From contig CAYWUJ010000012.1 in the NCBI GenBank assembly GCA_964461455.1, forward strand, positions 1 through 61,835: a DNA stretch of 61,835 nt, in the 5' to 3' direction. The stretch comes from UBA1413 sp964461455. Its GTDB lineage: Bacteria; Bacteroidota; Bacteroidia; Bacteroidales; Prolixibacteraceae. The position numbers were made by a program, and so were the translations under genes. Each line of letters starts with the position of its first letter. Position 1 is the stretch's first letter. Positions 45,590-54,116 of this stretch are shown piece by piece. The notes under the pieces are model-generated. The model saw nothing but the letters and a program-made list of their open reading frames with translations, searched no databases and was not told where the DNA came from.

Positions 45590-47407
45590 TTAAGTATACA
45601 TAGGTCCGAAAGTGGTACAGGCCCTGTAGTCAGCACCCTCGGGATCCATTCCGAAGGCGTTCCAGGCGGCCGGACGGAAAATCTCCTTTTCGTCAACATT
45701 TTGCATGCATACAGGAATGCGCAAAACGGAAGCCAGGGTAATCAGATCGGCACCACAATGGCCGTAACTGATGGCTCCGTGGTTGGCCCCCCAGTTGTTC
45801 ATGACACTGTAAACATCACGAAACTGGGGCTTATCGGTCAGCCGGGGAGCGAACCACGTGGTGGGCCACGTCTTGTCGGTACGATCGTTGATCAACCGGT
45901 GTACACGCTCCGGGATCTCCACCGTCCATCCTTCGGCAATCTGCAACACAGGGCCCAGTCCCCTGATGCGGTTGACCCGCGACATGGTGACCGGCATTCC
46001 CCCGCGGGAGAGAAAATTCGAGGAGAAACCTCCTCCCCTGAAGTAGCCCTGATTGGCAGGAAACCACGTGGTAGCCTTCAGGCATTTCTCCACCTCATGT
46101 TCCGAAATTTCCCAGAAAGGCTTCATGGCAGGCTCCCCGGCCTCATTCTCCTGCATACCCGTGGCATCGAGACAGGTAGCCCCGGAATTGATCAGGTGGA
46201 TAATACCGTGGGCCGCCACTCCCTCCAGGTCATACCCCGAAACCCTTTTCACGGCCTCGGGACTCCAGAAGGTGCGCACATCGGAAAATATCGGGGCCGT
46301 ATTGGTCAGCAAATGGCCAAAGAGCATGGCGACCCCGTTGAGAGCGTCGTTTTCCGTAGCCAGGACGAAAGCTTCCCTCACCCCGTTCCAGTCAAAGGAG
46401 GAACAAAGCAGGGCTTCGCTGAAGTCCCCGTTGGGCAGGAAATCGGTCCACTGCCGCTGCCCCTGGAACCCTGCCGCTATGGCATTATGTCCCAGCGCTT
46501 CCTCAGGAAAACCCAGCTCCCCGAGCCGGGGATTCCCCTGCATCAGGTCACGAATGATCATCGTCATTTTCACCACAAATTCCCAGTCCTTATCCTTCTG
46601 CCCGCGGCTGCTCATCAGTGTGGGAGCGTTATAATCATCCCCTTCATTTGCCTTGCAATGTTTTTCGGTCCATTTCATGGCATTCTCAAACTCACAGGGG
46701 TCGTAGATTCCCTTTTCTATGCGGCGGAGAATCTCCACCTCGTCGACGCCCTCGACACGGATTCCCAGGTAATCCTGGAAAAAATCATGGTCCACCACCG
46801 ATCCGGCAATGCCCATACACTGGCCGCCAATGCCGAGATAGGACTTGCCGCGCATGATGGCAGCCGCCAGTCCGGCCTTCACAAAACGGAGAATCTTCAT
46901 TTCCACATCGGCAGGAATGGAATTATCGGTATTGTCCTGCACATCGCGGCCATAAATGCCGAAAGCTGGCAATCCCTTCTGGGCATGACCCGCCAGGGCC
47001 GCCGCCAGGTAAACCGCTCCCGGCCGCTCAGTGCCGTTAAACCCCCATATGGCCTTCGGATAAAACGGATGCATGTCCATGGTTTCGGTACCATAACACC
47101 AGCAGGGAGTCACCGTCAGGGTCAACCCAACCCCTTCACGCTCAAACTTCGCCGCACAGGCCGCCGCCTCCGGAACCCTCCCGATGGTCGTATCGGCCAC
47201 GACACACTCCACGGAAGTCCCGTCGGGATAACGCAACCGGGAAGTAATCAGTTCAGCAGCACTCCTGGCCATATTCATGGTCTGATCCTCCAGACTCTCC
47301 CTGACACCTCCCTGCCGGCCATCAATCACCGGCCTGATTCCTACTTTTGGATAAGTATCCCCTGTCCTGTTCTTCATGTGTTCAATCATTATGTTGTTAT
47401 GGTTCAT
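45590..47407 (-). CDS. fucI: L-fucose isomerase-like protein
   Basis: 605 residues from ATG 47407; ATGs at 47389 and 47377 are also possible, and the family usually begins close to YPKVGIRPVIDGRQGG. Motifs: VADTTIGRVPEAAACAAKF, LTVTPCWCYGTETMDM, GFNGTERPGAVYL, and metal/active-site Glu and Asp in the later WIVQ-like regions. It interconverts L-fucose and L-fuculose with Mn2+ (and often D-arabinose). No fuculokinase, aldolase or fucose permease lies next to it. A 14-base imperfect inverted repeat sits 16 bases upstream of the start. Confidence 0.88.
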   Translation of the reverse strand: MNHNNIMIEHMKNRTGDTYPKVGIRPVIDGRQGGVRESLEDQTMNMARSAAELITSRLRYPDGTSVECVVADTTIGRVPEAAACAAKFEREGVGLTLTVTPCWCYGTETMDMHPFYPKAIWGFNGTERPGAVYLAAALAGHAQKGLPAFGIYGRDVQDNTDNSIPADVEMKILRFVKAGLAAAIMRGKSYLGIGGQCMGIAGSVVDHDFFQDYLGIRVEGVDEVEILRRIEKGIYDPCEFENAMKWTEKHCKANEGDDYNAPTLMSSRGQKDKDWEFVVKMTMIIRDLMQGNPRLGELGFPEEALGHNAIAAGFQGQRQWTDFLPNGDFSEALLCSSFDWNGVREAFVLATENDALNGVAMLFGHLLTNTAPIFSDVRTFWSPEAVKRVSGYDLEGVAAHGIIHLINSGATCLDATGMQENEAGEPAMKPFWEISEHEVEKCLKATTWFPANQGYFRGGGFSSNFLSRGGMPVTMSRVNRIRGLGPVLQIAEGWTVEIPERVHRLINDRTDKTWPTTWFAPRLTDKPQFRDVYSVMNNWGANHGAISYGHCGADLITLASVLRIPVCMQNVDEKEIFRPAAWNAFGMDPEGADYRACTTFGPMYT

Positions 47408-47422
47408 TGCGTGAAACAAAGG

Positions 47423-47472
47423 AAATACCCCTGTGGTTATTCATAAAGCGAAGTCTCACCGCAGAGGTATTT
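47423..47472. promoter_or_regulatory. Imperfect inverted repeat upstream of fucI, possible operator or leader hairpin
   Basis: AAATACCCCTGTGG (47423-47436) and CCGCAGAGGTATTT (47459-47472) are inverted arms matching at 12 of 14 positions with a 22-base spacer. It lies 16 bases before the ATG at 47407. It could be a regulator site or an mRNA hairpin. Confidence 0.45.
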
Positions 47473-47633
47473 TATGGCTTTTACGGTTCAACATGAGTGT
47501 CAGACCTATTCACCCGGCCAGGTCAGGCAGTAAACCGTCGTGTACTTTAGTGTGCCGCAATTTATGCAGAAAACCGCAAAAAATCTATGATATCGCACAT
47601 TTTAACTATTTTTAAAGCCATTAAAAACGGCTT

Positions 47634-48854
47634 ATGAGACTGATTCGGATGAGACTTCACTGGCAGATTCTGATTGCCCTGGTGATTGCGGTCCTCCTGG
47701 GGTATTTTCTTCCCACTTCGGTAAAATACCTTTCCTGGATGGGGGATATTTTTTTGCGGAGCCTGAAAATGGTGATCATTCCCCTTATTTTCAGCTCTAT
47801 AGCCAGCGGCGTAACCAGCATCGGATCGGGGAAGAGCCTGGGACGGATAGGACTGAAGACCATTACTTATTATCTCTCGACCAGCTTTCTGGCCATTGCC
47901 ACAGGGCTTTTGCTGGTGAATCTCATCAGGCCGGGGGTCGGGGTACATCTGGGCTTCACCGAGGAAGCGTCGCTGCTTCCGGCCACCGAAGGAAAACTCT
48001 CCGACATTTTTCTCCGCATCGTCCCTGAAAACATTCTGGATGCCATGGCGCGCGGAGAAGTATTGCCGGTGATTTTCTTTGCCATAATAACCGGATTTTT
48101 CATCACCCGGGTCGACGACAGATACAGGGAACATCTGACCACGTTTTTTGAGGGATTGTTTGAGGTGATGATGAAGATCACCATGTTTGTGGTGCGCTTC
48201 ACCCCGCTGGGAATCCTGGGAATCGTCAGCCGGGAGGTATCACGGAATGCCGATAAACTGGGGGATATTGCCGGGAGTATGGCCATTTACATGGTGACGG
48301 TTTTCCTGGGACTGCTTCTTCATTCCCTTATCACGCTGCCCCTGATTGTGCGCCTGGTGGGCAGGGCCAACCCCCTGAAGCATTTCCGCAACATGGCCAC
48401 TCCCCTGCTGACGGCCTTTTCCACGGCTTCTTCGAGTGCCACCCTGCCCCTGTCCATGGAAGCCGTGGAACACAAAAGCGGGGTCTCCAACAAAATCACC
48501 AGCTTCACCCTGCCCCTGGGGGCGACCATTAACATGGACGGCACCGCCCTTTATGAATGCGTGGCTGTAATGTTTATCTCCCAGGTCTACGGCATGGAAC
48601 TCTCCTTTGCCCAGCAAATGATCGTGGTGATTACCGCCCTCCTGGCATCGATAGGGGCGGCGGGAATTCCCATGGCCGGGTTGGTGATGATGACCGTAGT
48701 CATGACTGCCGTTAACCTCCCCCTCGAAGGAATAGGCCTGATCCTGGCCGTCGATATGATCCTTGACATGTCACGCACTACCGTGAACGTTTGGAGTGAC
48801 ACCTGCGGTGCCGTCACCATCGCCCGCTCGGAAGGGGAAGAAACCAACGTCTGA
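47634..48854 (+). CDS. Dicarboxylate/amino-acid:cation symporter (SDF/DAACS family)
   Basis: 406 residues with eight or more membrane spans and two hairpin loops. Motifs: SLKMVIIPLIFSSIASGV, TAFSTASSSATLPLSM (first re-entrant hairpin, Ser-rich), PLGATINMDGTALYE (the NMDGT sodium site) and GIPMAGLVMMTVVM (second hairpin). It imports C4-dicarboxylates, glutamate or aspartate with Na+ or H+. A small stem AAGCC/GGCTT (47615-47633) abuts the start codon. Confidence 0.93.
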   Translation: MRLIRMRLHWQILIALVIAVLLGYFLPTSVKYLSWMGDIFLRSLKMVIIPLIFSSIASGVTSIGSGKSLGRIGLKTITYYLSTSFLAIATGLLLVNLIRPGVGVHLGFTEEASLLPATEGKLSDIFLRIVPENILDAMARGEVLPVIFFAIITGFFITRVDDRYREHLTTFFEGLFEVMMKITMFVVRFTPLGILGIVSREVSRNADKLGDIAGSMAIYMVTVFLGLLLHSLITLPLIVRLVGRANPLKHFRNMATPLLTAFSTASSSATLPLSMEAVEHKSGVSNKITSFTLPLGATINMDGTALYECVAVMFISQVYGMELSFAQQMIVVITALLASIGAAGIPMAGLVMMTVVMTAVNLPLEGIGLILAVDMILDMSRTTVNVWSDTCGAVTIARSEGEETNV

Positions 48855-49076
48855 CCCCCGGCAATTCCTGAAAACAGAAAGAGAGACCCCCGCCTCTTCA
48901 TCTCTCCTCCCCACGTGGCCCTGCCCGTTAGAAAATATATTCTACAACATACCAATACTCAGGAATTCCTGAAAAACAAATATTTACCAGGTGATCCGAA
49001 AGGCTTATTAACAAAATTTAATAAATTTTTAATAATAAGGACACATGGAATTGATTTTTACTTAACTTCGCATAGT

Positions 49077-49193
49077 CATTAGACCAGAACGTACTCAGAA
49101 CTACCTTTTCTCTGTTAAACCAATATTTGCTGATCTGGCTAAACGAAACTTGGAAAAATAGGTTACCGGAACACCGGTAGCCTGTTTTTTTTT
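49077..49193 (+). ncRNA. Candidate free-standing small RNA, about 115 nt
   Basis: A promoter-like TAACTTCG (49063-49070) is followed by about 115 bases without an open frame and then by a strong terminator. The RNA can fold: TTAG and CCAGA (49079-49088) pair with TCTGG and CTAA (49134-49142), and inside this TCAG (about 49095-49098) pairs with CTGA (49130-49133), leaving an asymmetric bulge ACGTAC. A long stem interrupted by bulges at this size recalls 6S-type RNAs, but I cannot identify it. It is not the 3' end of the symporter mRNA unless that transcript runs 340 bases past the stop codon. Confidence 0.45.
49161..49193 (+). terminator. Strong Rho-independent terminator
   Basis: GGTTACCGG, loop AACA and CCGGTAGCC form a 9-bp stem with one G-T pair, followed by TG and nine T. 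It lies just before the stop codon of the DUF5916 gene on the other strand. Confidence 0.88.
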
Positions 49194-49195
49194 GT

Positions 49196-51814
49196 TCAAA
49201 GGGATAGCCAGTAGCTCAGTTTGATCATAAAACCGTTTTCACCCCTGATGTTGGAGATTCCCCGGAAGCTGTCGAGAATGGAGGGGGTATGGAGGTATTC
49301 GTAGGAGCTGCTGTTGTGTGACCAAACCAGGTAAAGGGTTGATCCGGCGAGGTATTCCCAGCGGAGTACGAAGTTGGAGCGGAATTCCCGGAAGTCAAAA
49401 TCGGGATCGGCCATGGAGAGGTCGGGGGTCTGGTCGCCGTTCAGGTCGAGGTCAACCATGCCACCCCCCCTGTATAGAAAGGTAAACGGGGTGTATCGCT
49501 GCCGGGGATCCCTGGCCAGGCTGTTTTCCACCTTATAGAGTTCAGTGTAGTGGCCCGTGGAGGCATAGGGATTTCCGTAAAATTGCAGGGAGAGCTCCGG
49601 GGTGATGAAATACTCGGCGCGGAGGGTGGTCTGGAGGGTTTCCCTGTTGAGTTTGCCAACAATGTAGGCCGGTAATCCCTGCAGGGTCCTGCGCGTGACA
49701 TATTGACTGTTATCGGCCATATCCTGGTATTGGGTGTTTGAAGTGAGAAATATCCGGTTATTGATTTTCCACTGGAGATAGAGGGAATAATCCATGGCCC
49801 CGGCCACTCCCCCGTCGACCCATTTCTTTTCCACGCCGCCGCCGGCAAAAATCTTTTTGGCGCTGTTGGTCTGGACGAAAATCTCCCCAATGGTATAAGG
49901 GTCGGTTCTCAGGGCAGGGCCTCCCCTGAGCTGCCGGGTGTCGACCTTTCTGAAGTAACGGACCAGGTCGGTATGAATATTCCACAGGTTGGTAAATTTG
50001 ATATAGCCATGAAGGTTAATGACGTCGTTCACCTTTTCATTGCCGAAGGTACGGTCGTGCTTCTGGATGAACTCGAGGTACCAGTTACGCATGATTCCTG
50101 CGGGTTTGTTGACCTGGTAGCGAAGGTCAACGCGTTGGGTGAAGAGGTCGGCTTCGCGCAGATAACCGGCATCATTGAGTTCTACTCCCGGCGATCGCCA
50201 GCTCAGGGTCGCCAGGGCCCGGAACCTGCCGCTTTGTTTTCCTCCCCTGATCTGCCCTCCGAAGCCATTCATGGCGGTAGCCAGTGTGTCAGGGGTAATA
50301 TGGGAAACCCCCGCCCGCTGATAGAGATGGCGGGAGCTTGTCTGGAGTGCCGTTATGGCCTCCCGGGTTCCCGAAACGGAAGTATAAAATGCCTTGGCGT
50401 CAATGAAATATTTTCTTTCTGCCCAGTGGTGGAGCAGGTCAACACCTCCGGCCACGGCCTGCCGGGGCAGGAATTCCAGATGCTCCTCCCTGCGGGAACG
50501 GGTGACGGAGGTCGCCATGATCCCCACCACCGTATTTCCCTGGTTGAGGTCCTGCCGGGCCCTGCCAATGAAATAATTGGTGAAGGGCTCCACGGCTACA
50601 TTATCGGTGGTGCCACCACCCGTGATCCTGGCATATTCAGGTCCGGTCATGCTGTTGATCACCCCCAGCGAGAAACCCTTCCTGCTTTTCCCCGTCACCT
50701 TCAGGGCATTCAGGATGGTGGTTCCGGCAGGCATGGCCATCTCCTGATTCTCCCCTGCCGGAGGAACATAGGTGGGGGCATGCCCAATGCGGCGGCTGTA
50801 AAAAAGCATATCATTTCCGATCGGGTAGTCAAGGATGGCATTTCCCTCGAGGAAAAAGGGTCGTTTCTCATCATAGAACACCTCATAGGTCGACAGGTTG
50901 AGAACCGATGGGTCGGCTTCTACCTGGCCGAAGTCGGGGAGCACGGTAAAGTCGAGGGTGAAATTGGAGGAGAGGGCGGCCTTGCCGTCGAGGCCCAGGG
51001 CAAAACGGTCACCCGGGGCGGCTCCCTTAATGTATCTGCCTGCCGCAAAAGGCATCAGCTCAAAATGACGCTTCCGCGGTATATCCCTGATGCCGTGGAG
51101 TTCCCCGAAAATGTATACCATGGCCGGAGCATCGATCGGGATCAGTTTCCACTGGCTCTCCTCATCATACCGGTCGATCCACCGCCATATATGCATGCCC
51201 CAGATCTGCTCCTTATCATCGCTGTAACGGATCTGTGAAAAAGGAATCCTTATTTCGGCGGTCCAGGCCGAATCCCCGGTATGCACCTTGGCAGTCCATA
51301 CCGCATCCCAGTTCGTATCCCACTGGTATGCTCCCATGTGCATCAGGTCAACTTTCTGGCCTGCCGCTGTCACATTGAATTCAAAAGCAGTCTGCCGGTC
51401 ATGGTAACTGTCGAGGGCTATCCCCACCACATCCCCGGAAGTGAGATCATCACGGCGCCCCATCACGGGACTGATCTTTTCAGGTTCACTGTCGTAGCAC
51501 CGGAAGGCTACATAGATATTCTCGTCGTCATACAGGATTTTGACTTCTGTAGGCTGGGAAGGGGCATGCCCCTGTCGGGGAGTCTGCTGAACAAAATCAC
51601 CCTGCCATTCCCCCTCTTCTGCCCAGCAGGGATCATCCAGCTTACCATCGGTCCGGGGCTTCCGCTCTGTCCTCACCGCCGTATACACCCTCCTGTTCCC
51701 CGCATGGAGATTGACCAGGGAATCATCTGACAACGTGTAGGATCCAGGCTGCGCTTGGGAACAGACCGATAAAAAAAGAAATAAAACAATGAATAAGTTT
51801 ATATGAAGCTTCAT
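49196..51814 (-). CDS. DUF5916 protein with N-terminal carbohydrate-binding-9-like domain
   Basis: 872 residues. The signal peptide ends SVCSQAQ. A CBM9-like domain spans about residues 50-230 (KPRTDGKLDDPCWAEEGEWQ, EVKILYDDENIYVAFRCYD, WTAEIRIPFSQIRYS). The rest is DUF5916, with many amphipathic strands predicted to make an outer-membrane barrel (FTLDFTVLPDFGQVEADPSV, FFLEGNAILDYPIGNDMLFYSRRIG are typical but given only in part here). Substrate unknown. A TACATTTG box lies at 51835-51842, 20 bases before the start. A single-gene unit. Confidence 0.88.
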   Translation of the reverse strand: MKLHINLFIVLFLFLSVCSQAQPGSYTLSDDSLVNLHAGNRRVYTAVRTERKPRTDGKLDDPCWAEEGEWQGDFVQQTPRQGHAPSQPTEVKILYDDENIYVAFRCYDSEPEKISPVMGRRDDLTSGDVVGIALDSYHDRQTAFEFNVTAAGQKVDLMHMGAYQWDTNWDAVWTAKVHTGDSAWTAEIRIPFSQIRYSDDKEQIWGMHIWRWIDRYDEESQWKLIPIDAPAMVYIFGELHGIRDIPRKRHFELMPFAAGRYIKGAAPGDRFALGLDGKAALSSNFTLDFTVLPDFGQVEADPSVLNLSTYEVFYDEKRPFFLEGNAILDYPIGNDMLFYSRRIGHAPTYVPPAGENQEMAMPAGTTILNALKVTGKSRKGFSLGVINSMTGPEYARITGGGTTDNVAVEPFTNYFIGRARQDLNQGNTVVGIMATSVTRSRREEHLEFLPRQAVAGGVDLLHHWAERKYFIDAKAFYTSVSGTREAITALQTSSRHLYQRAGVSHITPDTLATAMNGFGGQIRGGKQSGRFRALATLSWRSPGVELNDAGYLREADLFTQRVDLRYQVNKPAGIMRNWYLEFIQKHDRTFGNEKVNDVINLHGYIKFTNLWNIHTDLVRYFRKVDTRQLRGGPALRTDPYTIGEIFVQTNSAKKIFAGGGVEKKWVDGGVAGAMDYSLYLQWKINNRIFLTSNTQYQDMADNSQYVTRRTLQGLPAYIVGKLNRETLQTTLRAEYFITPELSLQFYGNPYASTGHYTELYKVENSLARDPRQRYTPFTFLYRGGGMVDLDLNGDQTPDLSMADPDFDFREFRSNFVLRWEYLAGSTLYLVWSHNSSSYEYLHTPSILDSFRGISNIRGENGFMIKLSYWLSL

Positions 51815-51834
51815 GTGCAGGTTTGTTGATCGTT

Positions 51835-51842
51835 CAAATGTA
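51835..51842 (-). promoter_or_regulatory. Promoter -7 box of the DUF5916 gene
   Basis: TACATTTG on the minus strand, 20 bases before the ATG at 51814. No clear -33 box. The rest of the divergent region to 52009 is AT-rich without other recognisable sites. Confidence 0.45.
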
Positions 51843-52009
51843 CATAATTTTCAAAAACGCACTCTCTTCACGGCTCCTTTTTTATGGTAAAGGGCGGTAT
51901 CTGTTTTACGGGCCAATTACGGCGTCTCCGGAAAAAAACAAGCAAAGATTATGAACATATTGGCATCATTGCAGTTTTAATCTTTTGAACAAAAAACCAG
52001 CAACTTTCC

Positions 52010-53515
52010 ATGAAGCAGATAAAGAAGGTACTTGTAGCCAACCGGGGAGAGATTGCCATCAGGGTGATGCGCACCTGCCGGGAGATGGGGATCCCCACGG
52101 TGGCGGTATATTCCGAGGCCGACCGGACCTCCCTGCATGTCAGGTATGCCGATGAGGCATGGTATATCGGCAAGTCCCCATCCCCTGAAAGTTATCTCAA
52201 CATGGAGAATATCCTGGCTGCTGCCCGCCGGAGCGGTGCCGATGCCATACACCCGGGCTACGGTTTTCTTTCTGAGAATGCCCGTTTTGCCGCCCGGTGC
52301 CATGAGGAGGGGATTACCTTCATCGGGCCTTCCGCGGAGGTAATCAGTGAAATGGGGGATAAAATCAGGGCCCGTGAGGCCATGAAAAAAGCGGGAATCC
52401 CAGTGGTTCCCGGCAGTGAGGGGGTTTTGCGGGAAGATGGGGAGGCCCTGGAATTCATCAGGCAGGAGGGGCTCCCGGTGATGATCAAGGCCGCTGCCGG
52501 TGGCGGCGGCAAGGGCATGAGACTGGTCCACACCGAAGAGGAACTGATTCCCGCCCTGCGTGCTGCCCGCTCCGAAGCCATGGCGGCTTTCGGCGATGAT
52601 GCCGTTTATATCGAAAAATATATCTCATCGCCACACCACATCGAGTTTCAGATTCTGGCCGACGAGCACGGCCATACCCTTCATCTGTTCGAAAGGGAGT
52701 GTTCGATACAGCGAAGACACCAGAAGATGATTGAGGAGACCCCCTCACCCCTGATGACCCATGGGCTGCGCGCCCGGATGGGGGAAACGGCGGTCAGGGC
52801 CGCCCGGGCGGTGGACTATACCGGAGCCGGCACCATCGAGTTCCTGGTCGACGACCAGCTCAACTACTACTTCCTGGAAATGAATACCCGTCTGCAGGTG
52901 GAACACCCCATCACCGAGAGGGTAACCGGCATTGACCTGGTAAAACAGCAAATTCTGGTGGCCATGGGACACCCTCTTCCCTTCCGCCAGGAAGACCTCA
53001 TTCAGCGGGGCCACGCCATGGAATGCCGCATCTACGCTGAAGATCCCGACAACAACTTCCTCCCCTCGGCAGGAAAAATCAGCAGGATCACGGAACCCAC
53101 CGGCCTGGGCATCCGCACCGACGGTTACGTTTACGAAGGGTACGAAATCCCCATTTACTACGACTCCATGATCTCCAAACTGATCGTGTGGGGATCGACG
53201 CGCGGGGAGACCATCAGCCGGATGAAACGCGCCCTTTATGAATATAAAATTACGGGAGTGAAAACCTCGGTACGGTTCCTGGAAAAGATCATGGATTGTC
53301 CCGACTTCAAGACCGGGAGTTACGACACCCGCTTCATCGAGAAAAACAGGGAATGCCTGGAAACCACCGAAAAATGCCGCCACTCCTGTGAAGACATGGT
53401 CGCCATCGCAGCCTACATCGACTACCGTGAACGCCTGGGCAGAGTTCTGGAATCAAAAGAGTTTCAACCGGTACAGAACCGCTGGAAAAAGACAGCCCAT
53501 ATTCACCACTTTTAA
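52010..53515 (+). CDS. accC: Biotin carboxylase subunit of an acyl-CoA carboxylase
   Basis: 501 residues. Biotin carboxylase with ATP-grasp fold: start KVLVANRGEIAIRVMRTCRE, HPGYGFLSENARFA, the ATP loop KAAAGGGGKGMRLV, FLEMNTRLQVEHPITERVTG (in part) and the C-terminal AKL-like YDSMISKLIVWG. It carboxylates biotin on the carrier protein with bicarbonate and ATP. It heads a three-gene operon with the biotin carrier and the carboxyltransferase, so the product is probably propionyl-CoA (or a related acyl-CoA) carboxylase rather than the classical acetyl-CoA enzyme. Gene symbol by family. Confidence 0.95.
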   Translation: MKQIKKVLVANRGEIAIRVMRTCREMGIPTVAVYSEADRTSLHVRYADEAWYIGKSPSPESYLNMENILAAARRSGADAIHPGYGFLSENARFAARCHEEGITFIGPSAEVISEMGDKIRAREAMKKAGIPVVPGSEGVLREDGEALEFIRQEGLPVMIKAAAGGGGKGMRLVHTEEELIPALRAARSEAMAAFGDDAVYIEKYISSPHHIEFQILADEHGHTLHLFERECSIQRRHQKMIEETPSPLMTHGLRARMGETAVRAARAVDYTGAGTIEFLVDDQLNYYFLEMNTRLQVEHPITERVTGIDLVKQQILVAMGHPLPFRQEDLIQRGHAMECRIYAEDPDNNFLPSAGKISRITEPTGLGIRTDGYVYEGYEIPIYYDSMISKLIVWGSTRGETISRMKRALYEYKITGVKTSVRFLEKIMDCPDFKTGSYDTRFIEKNRECLETTEKCRHSCEDMVAIAAYIDYRERLGRVLESKEFQPVQNRWKKTAHIHHF

Positions 53516-53524
53516 TCTCCTTCC

Positions 53525-54049
53525 ATGTCAGTAGAAATCAAACTCAATGACCGCAGGGCACATGTGGAACTGCTCGAACGGAATGACAACCTCCTGAAGG
53601 TAAAGGTAGACGATACGGTTTACCATGTCGACCTCATGCACACCACGGGAGGCACCTTTTCCATTATAGAAGGAGGGCGTTCCCACAATATCGAACTGAT
53701 TCCCAAAACAGAACCCCGGAAATATACGGCTTACACCTACTATGAGACCTACGATGTGGAGATCATCGATGCAGAAGCCCGGTACCTCCTGAACCGTGGG
53801 GCCGCCGGTATGGACACGGGGGAACGGAGCATCAAATCGCCCATGCCCGGGAAGGTGGTCAGAATTTTGGTGAAGGAGGGAAACCTGGTCAGCAAGGGTG
53901 AAACAGCCATCATCCTCTCAGCCATGAAAATGGAGAGTGAATACCGTGTGCCCGTCGACGGCAGGGTCCTGAAGATCCATGTCACTGACGGCGATATTGT
54001 GGAGGGCGGCCAACTGCTGATGGAATTTGTGGAACAGAGCACGGAATAA
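53525..54049 (+). CDS. Biotin carboxyl carrier protein of the acyl-CoA carboxylase
   Basis: 174 residues. An N-terminal region of about 95 residues (beta-rich, LLKVKVDDTVYHVDLMHT) is followed by a biotinyl-lipoyl domain: IKSPMPGKVVRILVKEGNLV, the biotinylation site SAMKMESEYRV (Lys of A-M-K-M) and VTDGDIVEGGQLLMEF. It shuttles carboxybiotin between the biotin carboxylase upstream (9 bases away) and the carboxyltransferase downstream. Confidence 0.93.
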   Translation: MSVEIKLNDRRAHVELLERNDNLLKVKVDDTVYHVDLMHTTGGTFSIIEGGRSHNIELIPKTEPRKYTAYTYYETYDVEIIDAEARYLLNRGAAGMDTGERSIKSPMPGKVVRILVKEGNLVSKGETAIILSAMKMESEYRVPVDGRVLKIHVTDGDIVEGGQLLMEFVEQSTE

Positions 54050-54116
54050 CCCCGGAACAGCAACCAAATTCCGGCGAAAACAGGAAACAGATGAATTAAG
54101 GGATAACGTAAAATAT

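Larger units (their letters stand above)
48855..49195. other. 341-base intergenic region with repeats and a candidate small RNA
   Basis: No coding gene is visible. The left part holds a 12-base direct repeat AATTCCTGAAAA at 48863-48874 and 48964-48975; the second copy overlaps a perfect 12-base palindrome CAGGAATTCCTG at 48960-48971. Between 48990 and 49060 the DNA is very AT-rich. The right part is a candidate small RNA ending in a strong terminator. Confidence 0.7.

Noticed and set aside
45410..47446. A 678-codon open frame on the plus strand opposite fucI and the propeller gene
   Set aside because: It spans two real genes on the other strand and has no recognisable motif or signal; a shadow frame.
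47615..47633. Small stem AAGCC/GGCTT abutting the symporter start codon as a translational switch
   Set aside because: Only five base pairs; too weak and common to claim regulation.
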